A stretch of DNA of 64,000 nt, taken from contig JALPQI010003464.1 in the NCBI GenBank assembly GCA_025490895.1, positions 25,261-89,260 on the forward strand, in the 5' to 3' direction. Shown here piece after piece: positions 37,501-52,500 of this stretch (position 1 is its first letter; every line of letters starts with the position of its first letter). The DNA is from Thaumatotibia leucotreta (Eukaryota; Arthropoda; Insecta; Lepidoptera; Tortricidae). The notes below the pieces were generated by a model that saw only the letters and a list, made by a program, of their open reading frames with translations, had not been told where the DNA came from and ran no database searches. A program made the translations under genes and the position numbers.

Positions 37501-40500
37501 GATGACAGCTATGAAAAACGTGTTAATGCTTGTGCACTGCGACCGGAATTGCACTGACTTTTACCGTGCGAACTTTTACAAAATTGAACCGTAAAAATCA
37601 AATCCGTTTTTTTCATGCTACTATGCCGCACCTCCGAGTAAAAAGACGGACAAGTGCACAAGCCAATCATCCGTTTTTTCATGCTATATCGGACCATGAA
37701 AAGTCAGTCTGCCGGACAGTAAAAGTCATTGTAGTGCACAAACGCCCTGTAGACCCATTAAGAGGTAAATACCCATAATCGCCACGCTGGGCAAGCGGAT
37801 TGGCGATCGCAGTAATGTGTCCACTATGATGACGCTGCTGCCCATCATCAATGTTGTAGAATGGTTAGTGACACTTTAATCCCTTAGTCGACTCTTACGA
37901 CACCCGCAGGAGGAGTTGGGGTGGTGACAAATGTATTCTTACTGCCGTCACCACACGGCAAATTTTCACTTCTAGGGACACCCAATTAGCTTAACTCTCA
38001 CAAAAAAGTTAACTTCGATGTCAGTTTTGTAACGATATATAAGTATGAAATATTTACGTAAATCCGCTTTATTCATGTTTTTATATTATATAAACGCGTT
38101 TTCTTCCTGGATTAAATGATGAAAAACTATTTTTGTTAATAGTATAATATAATAATATTTTAGCCTATATAAAGTCCCACTGCTGGGCACAGGCCTCCTC
38201 TCATATATGAGAGGGATTGGGCTGTAGTCCCCCCGCTGGCCCTAAGCGGGTTGGGAACTTCACATGCACCTTTGAATTTCTTCGTGGATGTATGCAGGTT
38301 TCCTCACGATGTTTTCCTTCACCGAAAGCGAATGGTAAATATCATCTGATATTCCGTACATAAATTTTGAAAAAACTCATTGGTACGAGCCAGGGTTTGA
38401 ACCCACGACCTCCGGAATGAAAGTCAAACGTCTAAACCACTGAGCCACCACCGCTTATTTATTACCGTTATTTTTGTTAATATTTAATGCTTAATTCTCG
38501 TTACAAAACTGACATCGAAGTTCACTTTTTTGTGTTCCTAGAAGTGAAAATGCCCCTACACTATTATCAAACCGGAATCAGAGGATTTCTGCCACTATGT
38601 AACACAAAAAAAACATTGATATTTTTGTCGCCTCAGACCTATCAGGCCTCGCTTCGCTCGGCTCTATATATCTTCGGCCGGCAACCCCTTTCGTCCCGGC
38701 CTCTATAGTAATGTACCATTGTTTCGGCAGGTCGGCAAATGGCCGATCCACGTGCAAGTGTCCCACTACGCGGGCGTGGCGTGCAAGCGCCTCGAACGTA
38801 TCGGCGTCGGCGGCAAGCGACAGCCCAGGAAACCCACCACCGACGACATCGACCAAGCTAGGGTGAGTACGGCAGGGGTAGGTATGCCCTGCGACCATAT
38901 ATAACATGGACGTCTAACGCCAGCTCAAAAATGCCCCTGAAATCAATTGTTCAATTGTGCTAAGATGGGCAGGACATAGCGCTTTTCTTAACCCTTAATA
39001 GGGCAATGGTAATATATTTACCACCTCATTTTGAAACTTATTCTTATTCATTTAATTAGTGTCAAAACCAATGAAATTTAGGTGTGACTGATGCCTTATT
39101 AAGGGTTAACGCCGGGCATATTTCGGCGCAACATCTTTGACAAATGTTATAGAATATAGCCAATCAAAACTTTGATGGACCAATCACAACTATTTTAAAT
39201 GGCGGTTTAAGTTTTTACAGGTCGATATTGAAATTCATTAATTACCGTGATGCATTGAAGAGGGGGTCACACTTGTCAACTAAAATTCAGGACCGTTTTT
39301 GAAAGGCAATTTAGTATAGCGTGCGGCTTCCATGTTTTATTTGTTCGTAGGATGTGCCGGTCCAGGTAACTTACCCGAAACTGTATAAGAAATATTCCCA
39401 AATGGTTACTTTCTCTATAGTAACATTGGGAATTTACCCGGAACGACACAAAATATCGGACTCTGACTCGCCGAAAATATATCATTTTAATCCCTTGGGA
39501 CTCAATCTACTATTTCTGATTGCATAGTCAAGTTACCAGTTATCGACCTTAGTTTTCTCTCTGTGTCGACCTTTCCTATAATGACAAAGACAGTTGCGTT
39601 TCGTTCATGATTGAGCGTTAGCGATTGGCAACTTGGCTACGCACTCAGAGCCACTTTACGCAAGTCAATGGATAATTATTTTATAAGACCAGTGATTATT
39701 TTTCTTAAAAAAAGATCCTTTAGATGTGCTGTTTATTGTATAAAAATAAAAATATTTCAGTCTACACAACTATTTAGAAATTTCGTCACATCGAAAAAGA
39801 CTGCCCAATTTAGATAAGAAATAGACAGTTTTTTTTAACTCTACATGATCAGACATCTTTTTTTCATACTTGTCACACCTCACAATATCCACATCTTAGC
39901 TTTTTTTTTACAGTTTGAACTCAAAGAGAAGACCTATCTTAACGAGTGGCATATAACTATTTTGCTCAACCCGTATTTTCTTCCCAGATCCAAATATTCC
40001 GGCAATCAATGTTCGGCAACACCCTCTCCGAAGTGATGGCGATACAAAAGGAGCGGTTTCCGAACCGTCAACTCCCGTGGGTGCAAGTGGCGTTATCGCA
40101 ACAAGTTTTAGCGTTGAGCGGACGCGATACGGAGGGCATATTCAGAGTGTCCGCTGATGTTGATGAAGTAGCTGCGTTGAAGGCCAAGATTGATAATTGG
40201 GAGCTGCCTGACGCTTCTACGCTTACTGGTAAGTTTAGAATCAATTACAATAGTTTACCACTGAACATCATTGCAGGAAAGATTGAGGTTACCTTTTGTG
40301 TCCATATATTCGAGTGTGCTTTTTATGTCCCTACGTTTTGAAGCCGGTCCGATGAATGTCATTGAACGTTGCTAAAAGAAGTCCAATGTAAAATTTAAAA
40401 AATAAATAAATATCTTGGGACATCTTACACAAATCAACCTAGTCCCTCGCCCTAGCTCAATTAAGGCTTGTAATGTGGGTACCAGGCGACGATATATATA

Positions 40501-43500
40501 ATAGATAGATACATTATATTTATATACATAAATACATGGACAGCGATGACCAAGGAACACATATTTGTGATAAATAAATACACAAATAATGCCCTCGCAA
40601 CTTCTAGAACCCGAACTCGAACCCGGAACCTCCAGCTTCGTAGGCAGGGTCACTACTAACTGGGCTACGGAGGCTGACAAAAAGAAAGAACTTACACTAG
40701 TTTAGTCCCTATGGAAAGATGAAGATTTATACATCGTTGAATAAATGTATCACGTCCAATCATTGAAATTACATCTGAATTAAGTGTTATTGCGTAAACA
40801 AGTACTTATTAATTTATTTTAACGTGCATAAGATCGTGATGATAATAATCTTGCATATAAATCGTTATATAAGCCCACCATGCAAAGTTGATGATTATAA
40901 TAATCATAAATTGCATTGTTTACACCTCTAGCTTTACTCAGAAATTGTTAAACAAAACAAGGAATATTTTGGTTGCACAAATTGTTGTATTGTGAGCTGC
41001 ACAATCGCGACGGGATTAATACATCATATTTGGGGATTCCCCAACTCCTCCCGCGGGTGTCCCCCTAACTCCTCCTGCGGGTGTCGCAGCCGTGTGGTGA
41101 CGGCAATAAGAATACATTTGTCGCCACCCCAACTCCTGCGGGTGTCGTAAGAGTCGACTAAGGGATTGAAGACTGACCATTATTTGATAAAAGATTGATG
41201 ATGTGCAGCAGCGTCATCATAGTGGACACATTACTGCGATCGCCAATCCGCTTGCCCAGCGTGGCGATTATGGCTATTTTCCTCCTAATGCGTTTATACG
41301 CATAGTTAATAGCCACTCACGTGCTTTGATTTTTGCGATAGACTCTATGTCTATGTAAAATAAGAGTGATGACATATAACAAAAGCTTCATGAAGCAAGT
41401 GAGTGGATAGGAGGGGCCTACGTCCAGTAGTGGACTATCATAGGCTGATGATGATTTGGGGATATTGTTGGAAACGGTTAATAGAAGCTTATAATAAAAC
41501 GAATGAAACGGCAAGGCAATACACTAACGCACAGTCATTGTGCTACGCTAAATAAGTAATCACGTTACATGATCTTGTGTTCGAAAAGCCTCCACTTCCA
41601 GAATAATAATAAAGTTACATCAGCATCACAACAATTAGATTGTAGCGATAAAGACGTGCGCAAGAGCGTACAAACAGCAACACTCCTAACGGACCATTAA
41701 AGACAGAGCAGAGAGAAAATGAAAGAGATAAATATAGTTATATTATGTCAACTTCAAATTAAATAATACACGGGAATGTTGATCGTTCGCACTGTTCGCA
41801 ACTTGGTCGAAGAATACAAATCGGGTTCCAAAATCTTATGAGACTAGTATCACGACTTCGGCCGAACTCTGCTGACCAATGGGACAGGCATTGTTACGGT
41901 TAACCAATGATCGCTCGCGGTTTCTTCAGAAGGTGACATTACCATGGTTACGTAATAACAAAAACGTTTAACCAATGATTGTTCGCGATTTTTCCGGAAG
42001 CTGACGTTACTATAGTTACGTTATAACATCCGCTTTAGTCCTGGAGACGTCAATCTAACTTCAGAGCCGGTAATTTGACTGCGAAGCTCATTTTCGTTCA
42101 TTCTTTCAACGGCTGTCACTGTCAGATATTTTTTCAAAGTTAGAATTTCAGCCAGAAACTCAAGTCTCTATTAAACATTTGTATGGCTACTGACAGATTA
42201 AAGGATTATAGGTAGACTGTCAAACGTCTATCTACCATATTTCCACAAAGGTTACATAAGTATTCAACTAACGTCAACTAAGAGATGTGATAAAGACAGC
42301 AATAGCATTTGTCTCTGTCAATGAAAAAAACAATTTCAAATTGCCCGATAACATGGCTATTTGTAAAAATATCTTGACTTGAAAAAATACCTCGCCTATT
42401 ACTGTCAGATAAATCATGAAATCCGATTTGAAGTAACCGTGATTAAATTACTAAACGGTTTTAGACAAATCTATGAAGAACTGTCGTTATACAGTTTCCA
42501 CAAGGATCAACGACATCTAGCGTCTAATCATGGCCGATAGCTAATTCTTAATTTTCGTAGACGAAGGAATTTTTATTATGTCAACTAGTTTTCAAATACT
42601 GAAATTATGACGCAACAAAGATTCGATGACATATTATCATCGGGGACCATCGGAAATGTCGCGAACGTTAACGAAAAATACCGAACCCTAATAATATTAC
42701 ACGACCAAATTGCATCCTTTGCCAAGTGGCTCAACATTACTATGTAACTGACATGTGACTGTAAGTGTGATTCTCTTTCATGCAATATTTCCGATTTCTG
42801 AAGTGTATACCTAGCTGTGTTGCTGTTTGTACTCTGATTAAATTTGCCTCATAAAATGGAGCATATCGTTCGTTGACCATAATTCACTAGAAAATCTGTA
42901 CAAGAACAATAAAAACTATTTATTGAAATTGATGATGGGCAACAGCGTTATCATATTGGCCACACTACTGCGATCGGCTTAAGCTAAGCGTCCACAGACC
43001 CGAATCGTACGCATCGGACGCATCGCATTTAGTATTCTTTGTATAGAAAGCCATACAAGTGCTTCCACTGTTCCGCACCGTACGTATCGTAATATCAGTG
43101 GAAGAAATGCGATGCGATGCGTCCGATGCGTACGATACGAACATGTGGACGCCTGGCTTTATCCAGCGTGGCGATTATTGGCATTACCTCCTAATGCGTC
43201 TATATACATAGGTGCGTAATAGGAGATAACTTTGTTCAGCAGTGGACTGAATAGGCTGATGTGATATTTTAAAATATGTACCTGTAGGTTACTATAAATA
43301 AGAAGAAATAATGATTGTCTAATTGGCTTGGACTTCGATATTAAAATTAAGTGCCGGGGTTTTTTTGCTTTTTTATATAGAATATTCTGTACCTACCCGG
43401 CTAATGCATGAACGTCAAGATTCAACATCAAGGTTAAATTAAAAACTAGTTATATCACATTTATAGTCTCTAGAAATTTCGGCTGAGCCGTATATCTAAC

Positions 43501-46500
43501 ATCATAGAAGTGTTAATTAATAATAAAATGAAACTTCTTCAATATTTTTTTTTTCAGAAGGAAAAAACTTTTTTAAATATTCATTTGAATTTTGTATCAT
43601 TTTATAAATTTAAAGTCTGAAAACGAATAAAATATATATTTATTTAACCGTTTACAATTATTACTCATATTTTAACGACAAACGGGTCTTAATCGCGGAA
43701 ACTTACGTTTAATTTTATCCTGACGCTTCGGGTACGATGTTACACCCGTGGTCGCAGTATAATACGATATCTCACAAATAAACTAGTGGCAGAATCAAAA
43801 GAATCTGACATGTTAAGACGCGTAGACGCTTCTCTCTACTGCCACTCGTCATTCATAAGGAGCTAGAGCGAACTGCGAACTAGAACACCCGCTGTCAGTT
43901 TCATCATTCATATCATTATCATCTCAGCTGGAAGCTGGAAAACATCAACTACAGAACAAAGATTCCGCAATATAGGTAATCGGCACGCTTGGCAGGCGCG
44001 TCGGCCATTGCAGTATACTTCAGTGCTGTTCCCTATCCACTGGTGCGTCTGTTCACAGTTTAAGGACAGGACGGTAACCCCGCTATCACTTTATTGGCGC
44101 GTATTAGGTGCCCAACATATTTAGTACGCGTATAATAATTCAATTCCACAAGGTAGAATGATGACCTGGTGAAGGTCGCAGGATTCCGCTGGATGCTGGT
44201 GGCGCAGGACCGGTCATTGTGGCAATTTTAGGAGGAGGCCTATGTTCAGCAGTGGAGGTCTTTCGGCTGATATGATGAATAATTCGATTTCAGCCACAAG
44301 GTGGTTTCACACACGAAGGTGCGCTCGGCTCTTACTTCTGATTAGTTGATTTGATGACAAAAACCAATTGATTTGGTCTTGTTTTGCATAGAAATCTTGT
44401 TTTAGTTTCGCATCATTTAAAATTCAGCATTTAAATTGTCTTGGGACCCGGATCTAAATGAAAAGATATATATTTCCGTGAAAAACCAAAGGCAAAAATT
44501 TTGCATTATATCTTTACAACTAGTAAATAATATAAATATCCCGCTAACATCAAATAACACTGAATCATTTTAGAAAACACTGGAATTGAAAACTAGTTAT
44601 GTTGATTACGTAGAGATTCGACTCGGGTCAATGTTACTAGAACATTATCGAAAACTTGTTGAAGCTGAGCATTTATATTCAAATATATTTGCATCTAAAT
44701 GGTAATAGATGTCATATATTTTAGTATAATGAAAAATAAATGACAAATGCCTACGTGGTCGAGGTCGAATTGGTGTATGAATTTGTTTCTAATTCATATT
44801 TCGATGGATTTAAGTGTGTCGACGATGGCTTCCTAACGGAAACTATGTTCTCTTGTTCCGTTGACACAGCATATCCACCTGTTTTAAATGGGTCAGCAAC
44901 GCACATGTGTGCCTAGCTACTTATCGCCATGCATTTCGCATCCATAATACATCTTGATTTACTCTGAATTTGGGATTATAAACTAAAAAATATTTAAGAA
45001 AAGACGATGTCATCCTGAGTGATGGGTATCAACCCTACATACGTACATACATAATTACCTACATATTTAGCTTTCGTTGCTAACATTATCCTTGTAAAGT
45101 AATTATCTACTAATTAATAATTAGCCATTTGTGGCCATTATTGATTTATTTTATTTAATATAAATATAAAAACACTTATGTTATTATGACATTTTCGAAT
45201 ACAATAAGTCGCAATCGTTTGTGGACTTGGATCCCGGATCGCAATAAATGTTTTATTTATGTCACTAAACTGTCTAAACTAGTATAGTACAGTCAACCAT
45301 GTTTTTTGCCTTACACTTTCTGCGTACAAATTATATGGATATGTGCAAATTTTCTTTAAATGTTCTCATCTGGATCGTACCTAACTGTGTCATTATATTC
45401 GAAGCTAATTTGAAAATAGGATGAGGCATTTTTTGTCGGCTGTACCTTAAGGTATATTTATTTGAACTTTATTGCACAATAATGAGGAACGACAAGTATC
45501 TAAGGCTATGTATGTACCAGTCAACCAACGGGCTAAACGAAATAAAAAAGTTGTCATTAAACTTCATAGTCAATTCTGTTGTTCAAAGTCCAAAATATTG
45601 CGATGCTAGAGGTCAAAATAAACATTGCAGTAGTAAACAATGTTGTTGATTGAGGAGTTTTCGTTCATGCAGTAATAAAATACCAAGGCGCTAAGACAAG
45701 TTGCCAATCGCTAACGCTTAATCATCAATCGTAAACGAAAGGCAGCTAACTGTCTTTGTCGCACTAATATGAAAGAGTGACAAAGAGGGAAAACTGCGAT
45801 ACGCTACTAAGCGTTAGCGATTGGCAACTTGGCTAAGGCGGCAGAGATCCGAACTATATTGATAATATCATAAAAGTTATATGTGTATTGTATTCAAAGT
45901 GTCCCTCTTTTATTAATACAGTTGGTAAAAGACGGGAAGTCTGTCTCGCGGCGACATACTGTCGCGTCAATCATGTGCTAAGGCTTCTCATGCGTCCATA
46001 CGCATAGGTGATAGGAGAGGCCTATGTCCAGCATTGGATTAATTCAGACTGTTGATGTGTTGTGTGATGTTTAGGGTTAGGAATTTTGGTGGCATTAGGT
46101 GGACAGAGAACAGTGGAGTCGTTGCTCAAATTGTTTATGATTGATTGAATAATTAATTAATCAAAAATAATACATAAACATCTTTTTAACAGGGTTTCGC
46201 CCATTTTAAGTATTAAATAATTTTATTGTATTAATATTTGACTACCTATGAAATGAAATTCAATATTTTTTTTTTATAATATAGCTTATGATTATTACAT
46301 AATATTTATGGGCTTCGAGAAAACTAGAACCTTGAAAATCAAATAAATATATTTTCTGATTTATTAACATTTTTATTGAAAATTAATATTTTTCTAGATT
46401 CTCAAAAATAAAATTCGTGTTATTTATTTAAATTCATTGATAAATCCAGCTTGAATTAAATACTATTTCGTTATTATTTTATGAGTTAATCATTTATTCA

Positions 46501-49500
46501 AGTAAAAAATGTTTGTAACATCGGCTCCACTGCTCTCTGTTCCGTAAATGCCACCAAAATCCTAACCCTAGTGTTGTTTTAGCAATTCAAATGCAATTTT
46601 TGTTTAGATGCCCACGCCCCGGCAAGTTTGCTGAAGCTGTGGTACCGGGAGCTATACGAGCCGCTCATCCCGGACGCGCTGTACGCGCCTTGCGTGGCCG
46701 CCGGCTCGGACTATGCGGCCTGCTCGCGCGCGCTGCAGCGTCTACCGGCGCTCAACCGACTGGTGAGCCAACTGAATGTTCTATACACGCAGTCTGCTAC
46801 AGCTGTGGCGCCGGGAGCTATACGAGCCGCTCATCCCGGACGCTCAACCGACTGGTGAGCCAACTGACACTGTTCTATACACGCAGTCTGCTACAGCTGT
46901 GGCGCCGGGAGCTATACGAGCCGCTCAACCGACTGGTGAGCCAACTGACACTGTTCTATACACGCAGTCTGCTACAGCTGTGGCAGCGGGAGCTATACGA
47001 GCCGCTCAACCGACTGGTGAGCCAACTGACACTGTTCTATACACGCAGTCTGCTACAGCTGTGGCAGCGGGAGCTATACGAGCCGCTCAACCGACTGGTG
47101 AGCCAACTGACACTGTTCTATACAGTCTGCTACAGCTGTGGCGCCGGGAGCTATACGAGCCGCTCAACCGACTGGTGAGCCAACTGACACTGTTCTATAC
47201 ACGCAGTCTGCTACAGCTGTGGCGCCGGGAGCTATACGAGCCGCTCAACCGACTGGTGAGCCAACTGACACTGTTCTATACAGTCTGCTACAGCTGTGGC
47301 GCCGGGAGCTATACGAGCCGCTCATCCCGGACGCTCAACCGACTGGTGAGCCAACTGACACTGTTCTATACACGCAGTCTGCTACAGCTGTGGCGCCGGG
47401 AGCTATACGAGCCGCTCAACCGACTGGTGAGCCAACTGACACTGTTCTATACAGTCTGCTACAGCTGTGGCGCCGGGAGCTATACGAGCCGCTCATCCCG
47501 GACGCTCAACCGACTGGTGAGCCAACTGACACTGTTCTATACACGCAGTCTGCTACAGCTGTGGCGCCGGGAGCTATACGAGCCGCTCAACCGACTGGTG
47601 AGCCAACTGACACTGTTCTATACAGTCTGCTACAGCTGTGGCGCCGGGAGCTATACGAGCCGCTCATCCCGGACGCTCAACCGACTGGTGAGCCAACTGA
47701 CACTGTTCTATACACGCAGTCTGCTACAGCTGTGGCGCCGGGAGCTATACGAGCCGCTCAACCGACTGGTGAGCCAACTGACACTGTTCTATACAGTCTG
47801 CTACAGCTGTGGCGCCGGGAGCTATACGAGCCGCTCATCCCGGACGCTCAACCGACTGGTGAGCCAACTGACACTGTTCTATACACGCAGTCTGCTACAG
47901 CTGTGGCGCCGGGAGCTATACGAGCCGCTCAACCGACTGGTGAGCCAACTGACACTGTTCTATACACGCAGTCTGCTACAGCTGTGGTGCCGGGAGCTAT
48001 ACGAGCCGCTCAACCGACTGGTGAGCCAACTGACACTGTTCTATACACGCAGTCTGCTACAGCTGTGGCGCCGGGAGCTATACGAGCCGCTCATCCCGGA
48101 CGCTCAACCGACTGGTGAGCCAACTGACACTGTTCTATACACGCAGTCTGCTACAGCTGTGGCGCCGGGAGCTATACGAGCCGCTCAACCGACTGGTGAG
48201 CCAACTGACACTGTTCTATACACGCAGTCTGCTACAGCTGGCACCGGGAGCTATACGAGCCGCTCATCCCGGACGCTCAACCGACTGGTGAGCCAACTGA
48301 CACTGTTCTATACACGCAGTCTGCTACAGCTGTGGCGCCGGGAGCTATACGAGCCGCTCATCCCGGACGCTCAACCGACTGGTGAGCCAACTGACACTGT
48401 TCTATACACGCAGTCTGCTACAGCTGTGGCGCCGGGAGCTATACGAGCCGCTCAACCGACTGGTGAGCCAACTGACACTGTTCTATACACGCAGTCTGCT
48501 ACAGCTGTGGCGCCGGGAGCTATACGAGCCGCTCATCCCGGACGCTCAACCGACTGGTGAGCCAACTGACACTGTTCTATACACGCAGTCTGCTACAGCT
48601 GTGGCGCCGGGAGCTATACGAGCCGCTCAACCGACTGGTGAGCCAACTGACACTGTTCTATACACGCAGTCTGCTACAGCTGTGGCGCCGGGAGCTATAC
48701 GAGCCGCTCATCCCGGACGCTCAACCGACTGGTGAGTCAACTGACACTGTTCTATACACGCAGTCTGCTACAGCTGTGGCGCCGGGAGCTATACGAGCCG
48801 CTCAACCGACTGGTGAGCCAACTGACACTGTTCTATACACAGTCTGCTACAGCTGTGGCGCCGGGAGCTATACGAGCCGCTCAACCGACTGGTGAGCCAA
48901 CTGACACTGTTCTATACACGCAGTCTGCTACAGCTGTGGCGCCGGGAGCTATACGAGCCGCTCAACCGACTGGTGAGTCAACTGACACTGTTCTATACAG
49001 TCTGCTACAGCTGTGGCGCCGGGAGCTATACGAGCCGCTCAACCGACTGGTGAGCCAACTGACACTGTTCTATACACGCAGTCTGCTACAGCTGTGGCGC
49101 CGGGAGCTATACGAGCCGCTCAACCGACTGGTGAGTCAACTGACACTGTTCTATACAGTCTGCTACAGCTGTGGCGCCGGGAGCTATACGAGCCGCTCAT
49201 CCCGGACGCTCAACCGACTGGTGAGCCAACTGACACTGTTCTATACACACAGTCTGCTACAGCTGTGGCGCCGGGAGCTATACGAGCCGCTCATCCCGGA
49301 CGCTCAACCGACTGGTGAGCCAACTGACACTGTTCTATACACGCAGTCTGCTACAGCTGTGGCGCCGTGAGCTATACGAGCCGCTCAACCGACTGGTGAG
49401 CCAACTGACACTGTTCTATACACGCAGTCTGCTACAGCTGTGGCGCCGGGAGCTATACGAGCCGCTCAACCGACTGGTGAGCCAACTGACACTGTTCTAT

Positions 49501-52500
49501 ACACGCAGTCTGCTACAGCTGTGGCGCCGGGAGCTATACGAGCCGCTCAACCGACTGGTGAGCCAACTGACACTGTTCTATACACGCAGTCTGCTACAGC
49601 TGTGGCGCCGGGAGCTATACGAGCCGCTCAACCGACTGGTGAGCCAACTGACACTGTTCTATACACGCAGTCTGCTACAGCTGTGGCGCCGGGAGCTATA
49701 CGAGCCGCTCAACCGACTGGTGAGCCAACTGACACTGTTCTATACAGTCTGCTACAGCTGTGGCGCCGGGAGCTATACGAGCCGCTCAACCGACTGGTGA
49801 GCCAACTGACACTGTTCTATACACGCAGTCTGCTACAGCTGTGGCGCCGGGAGCTATACGAGCCGCTCAACCGACTGGTGAGTCAACTGACACTGTTCTA
49901 TACAGTCTGCTACAGCTGTGGCGCCGGGAGCTATACGAGCCGCTCATCCCGGACGCTCAACCGACTGGTGAGCCAACTGACACTGTTCTATACACACAGT
50001 CTGCTACAGCTGTGGCGCCGGGAGCTATACGAGCCGCTCATCCCGGACGCTCAACCGACTGGTGAGCCAACTGACACTGTTCTATACACGCAGTCTGCTA
50101 CAGCTGTGGCGCCGTGAGCTATACGAGCCGCTCAACCGACTGGTGAGCCAACTGACACTGTTCTATACACGCAGTCTGCTACAGCTGTGGCGCCGGGAGC
50201 TATACGAGCCGCTCATCCCGGACGCTCAACCGACTGGTGAGCCAACTGACACTGTTCTATACACGCAGTCTGCTACAGCTGTGGCGCCGGGAGCTATACG
50301 AGCCGCTCATCCCGGACGCTCAACCGACTGGTGAGTCAACTGACACTGTTCTATACACGCAGTCTGCTACAGCTGTGGCGCCGGGAGCTATACGAGCCGC
50401 TAATCCCGGACGCTCAACCGACTGGTGAGTCAAATGACACTGTTCTATACACGCAGTCTGCTACAGCTGTGGCGCCGGGAGCTATACGAGCCGCTCATCC
50501 CGGACGCTCAACCGACTGGTGAGTCAACTGACACTGTTCTATACACGCAGTCTGCTACAGCTGTGGCGCCGGGAGCTATACGAGCCGCTCAACCGACTGG
50601 TGAGCCAACTGACACTGTTCTATACACAGTCTGCTACAGCTGTGGCGCCGGGAGCTATACGAGCCGCTCAACCGACTGGTGAGCCAACTGACACTGTTCT
50701 ATACACGCAGTCTGCTACAGCTGTGGCGCCGGGAGCTATACGAGCCGCTCAACCGACTGGTGAGTCAACTGACACTGTTCTATACAGTCTGCTACAGCTG
50801 TGGCGCCGGGAGCTATACGAGCCGCTCATCCCGGACGCTCAACCGACTGGTGAGCCAACTGACACTGTTCTATACACGCAGTCTGCTACAGCTGTGGCGC
50901 CGGGAGCTATACGAGCCGCTCATCCCGGACGCTCAACCGACTGGTGAGCCAACTGACACTGTTCTATACACGCAGTCTGCTACAGCTGTGGCGCCGGGAG
51001 CTATACGAGCCGCTCATCCCGGACGCTCAACCGACTGGTGAGCCAACTGACACTGTTCTATACACGCAGTCTGCTACAGCTGTGGCGCCGGGAGCTATAC
51101 GAGCCGCTCAACCGACTGGTGAGCCAACTGACACTGTTCTATACACGCAGTCTGCTACAGCTGTGGCGCCGTGAGCTATACGAGCCGCTCAACCGACTGG
51201 TGAGCCAACTGACACTGTTCTATACACGCAGTCTGCTACAGCTGTGGCGCCGGGAGCTATACGAGCCGCTCAACCGACTGGTGAGCCAACTGACACTGTT
51301 CTATACACGCAGTCTGCTACAGCTGTGGCGCCGGGAGCTATACGAGCCGCTCAACCGACTGGTGAGCCAACTGACACTGTTCTATACAGTCTGCTACAGC
51401 TGTGGCGCCGGGAGCTATACGAGCCGCTCAACCGACTGGTGAGTCAACTGACACTGTTCTATACAGTCTGCTACAGCTGTGGCGCCGGGAGCTATACGAG
51501 CCGCTCAACCGACTGGTGAGCCAACTGACACTGTTCTATACACGCAGTCTGCTACAGCTGTGGCGCCGGGAGCTATACGAGCCGCTCAACCGACTGGTGA
51601 GTCAACTGACACTGTTCTATACAGTCTGCTACAGCTGTGGCGCCGGGAGCTATACAAGCCGCTCATCCCGGACGCTCAACCGACTGGTGAGCCAACTGAC
51701 ACTGTTCTATACACGCAGTCTGCTACAGCTGTGGCGCCGTGAGCTATACGAGCCGCTCAACCGACTGGTGAGCCAACTGACACTGTTCTATACACACAGT
51801 CTGCTACAGCTGTGGCGCCGGGAGCTATACGAGCCGCTCATCCCGGACGCTCAACCGACTGGTGAGCCAACTGACACTGTTCTATACACGCAGTCTGCTA
51901 CAGCTGTGGCGCCGTGAGCTATACGAGCCGCTCAACCGACTGGTGAGCCAACTGACACTGTTCTATACACGCAGTCTGCTACAGCTGTGGCGCCGGGAGC
52001 TATACGAGCCGCTCAACCGACTGGTGAGCCAACTGACACTGTTCTATACACGCAGTCTGCTACAGCTGTGGCGCCGGGAGCTATACGAGCCGCTCAACCG
52101 ACTGGTGAGCCAACTGACACTGTTCTATACACGCAGTCTGCTACAGCTGTGGCGCCGGGAGCTATACGAGCCGCTCAACCGACTGGTGAGCCAACTGACA
52201 CTGTTCTATACACGCAGTCTGCTACAGCTGTGGCGCCGGGAGCTATACGAGCCGCTCAACCGACTGGTGAGCCAACTGACACTGTTCTATACAGTCTGCT
52301 ACAGCTGTGGCGCCGGGAGCTATACGAGCCGCTCAACCGACTGGTGAGCCAACTGACACTGTTCTATACACGCAGTCTGCTACAGCTGTGGCGCCGGGAG
52401 CTATACGAGCCGCTCAACCGACTGGTGAGCCAACTGACACTGTTCTATACACGCAGTCTGCTACAGCTGTGGCGCCGGGAGCTATACGAGCCGCTCAACC

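Noticed and set aside
38390..38456. tRNA gene on the minus strand
   Set aside because: It is the head of a SINE bounded by a 14-bp target duplication.
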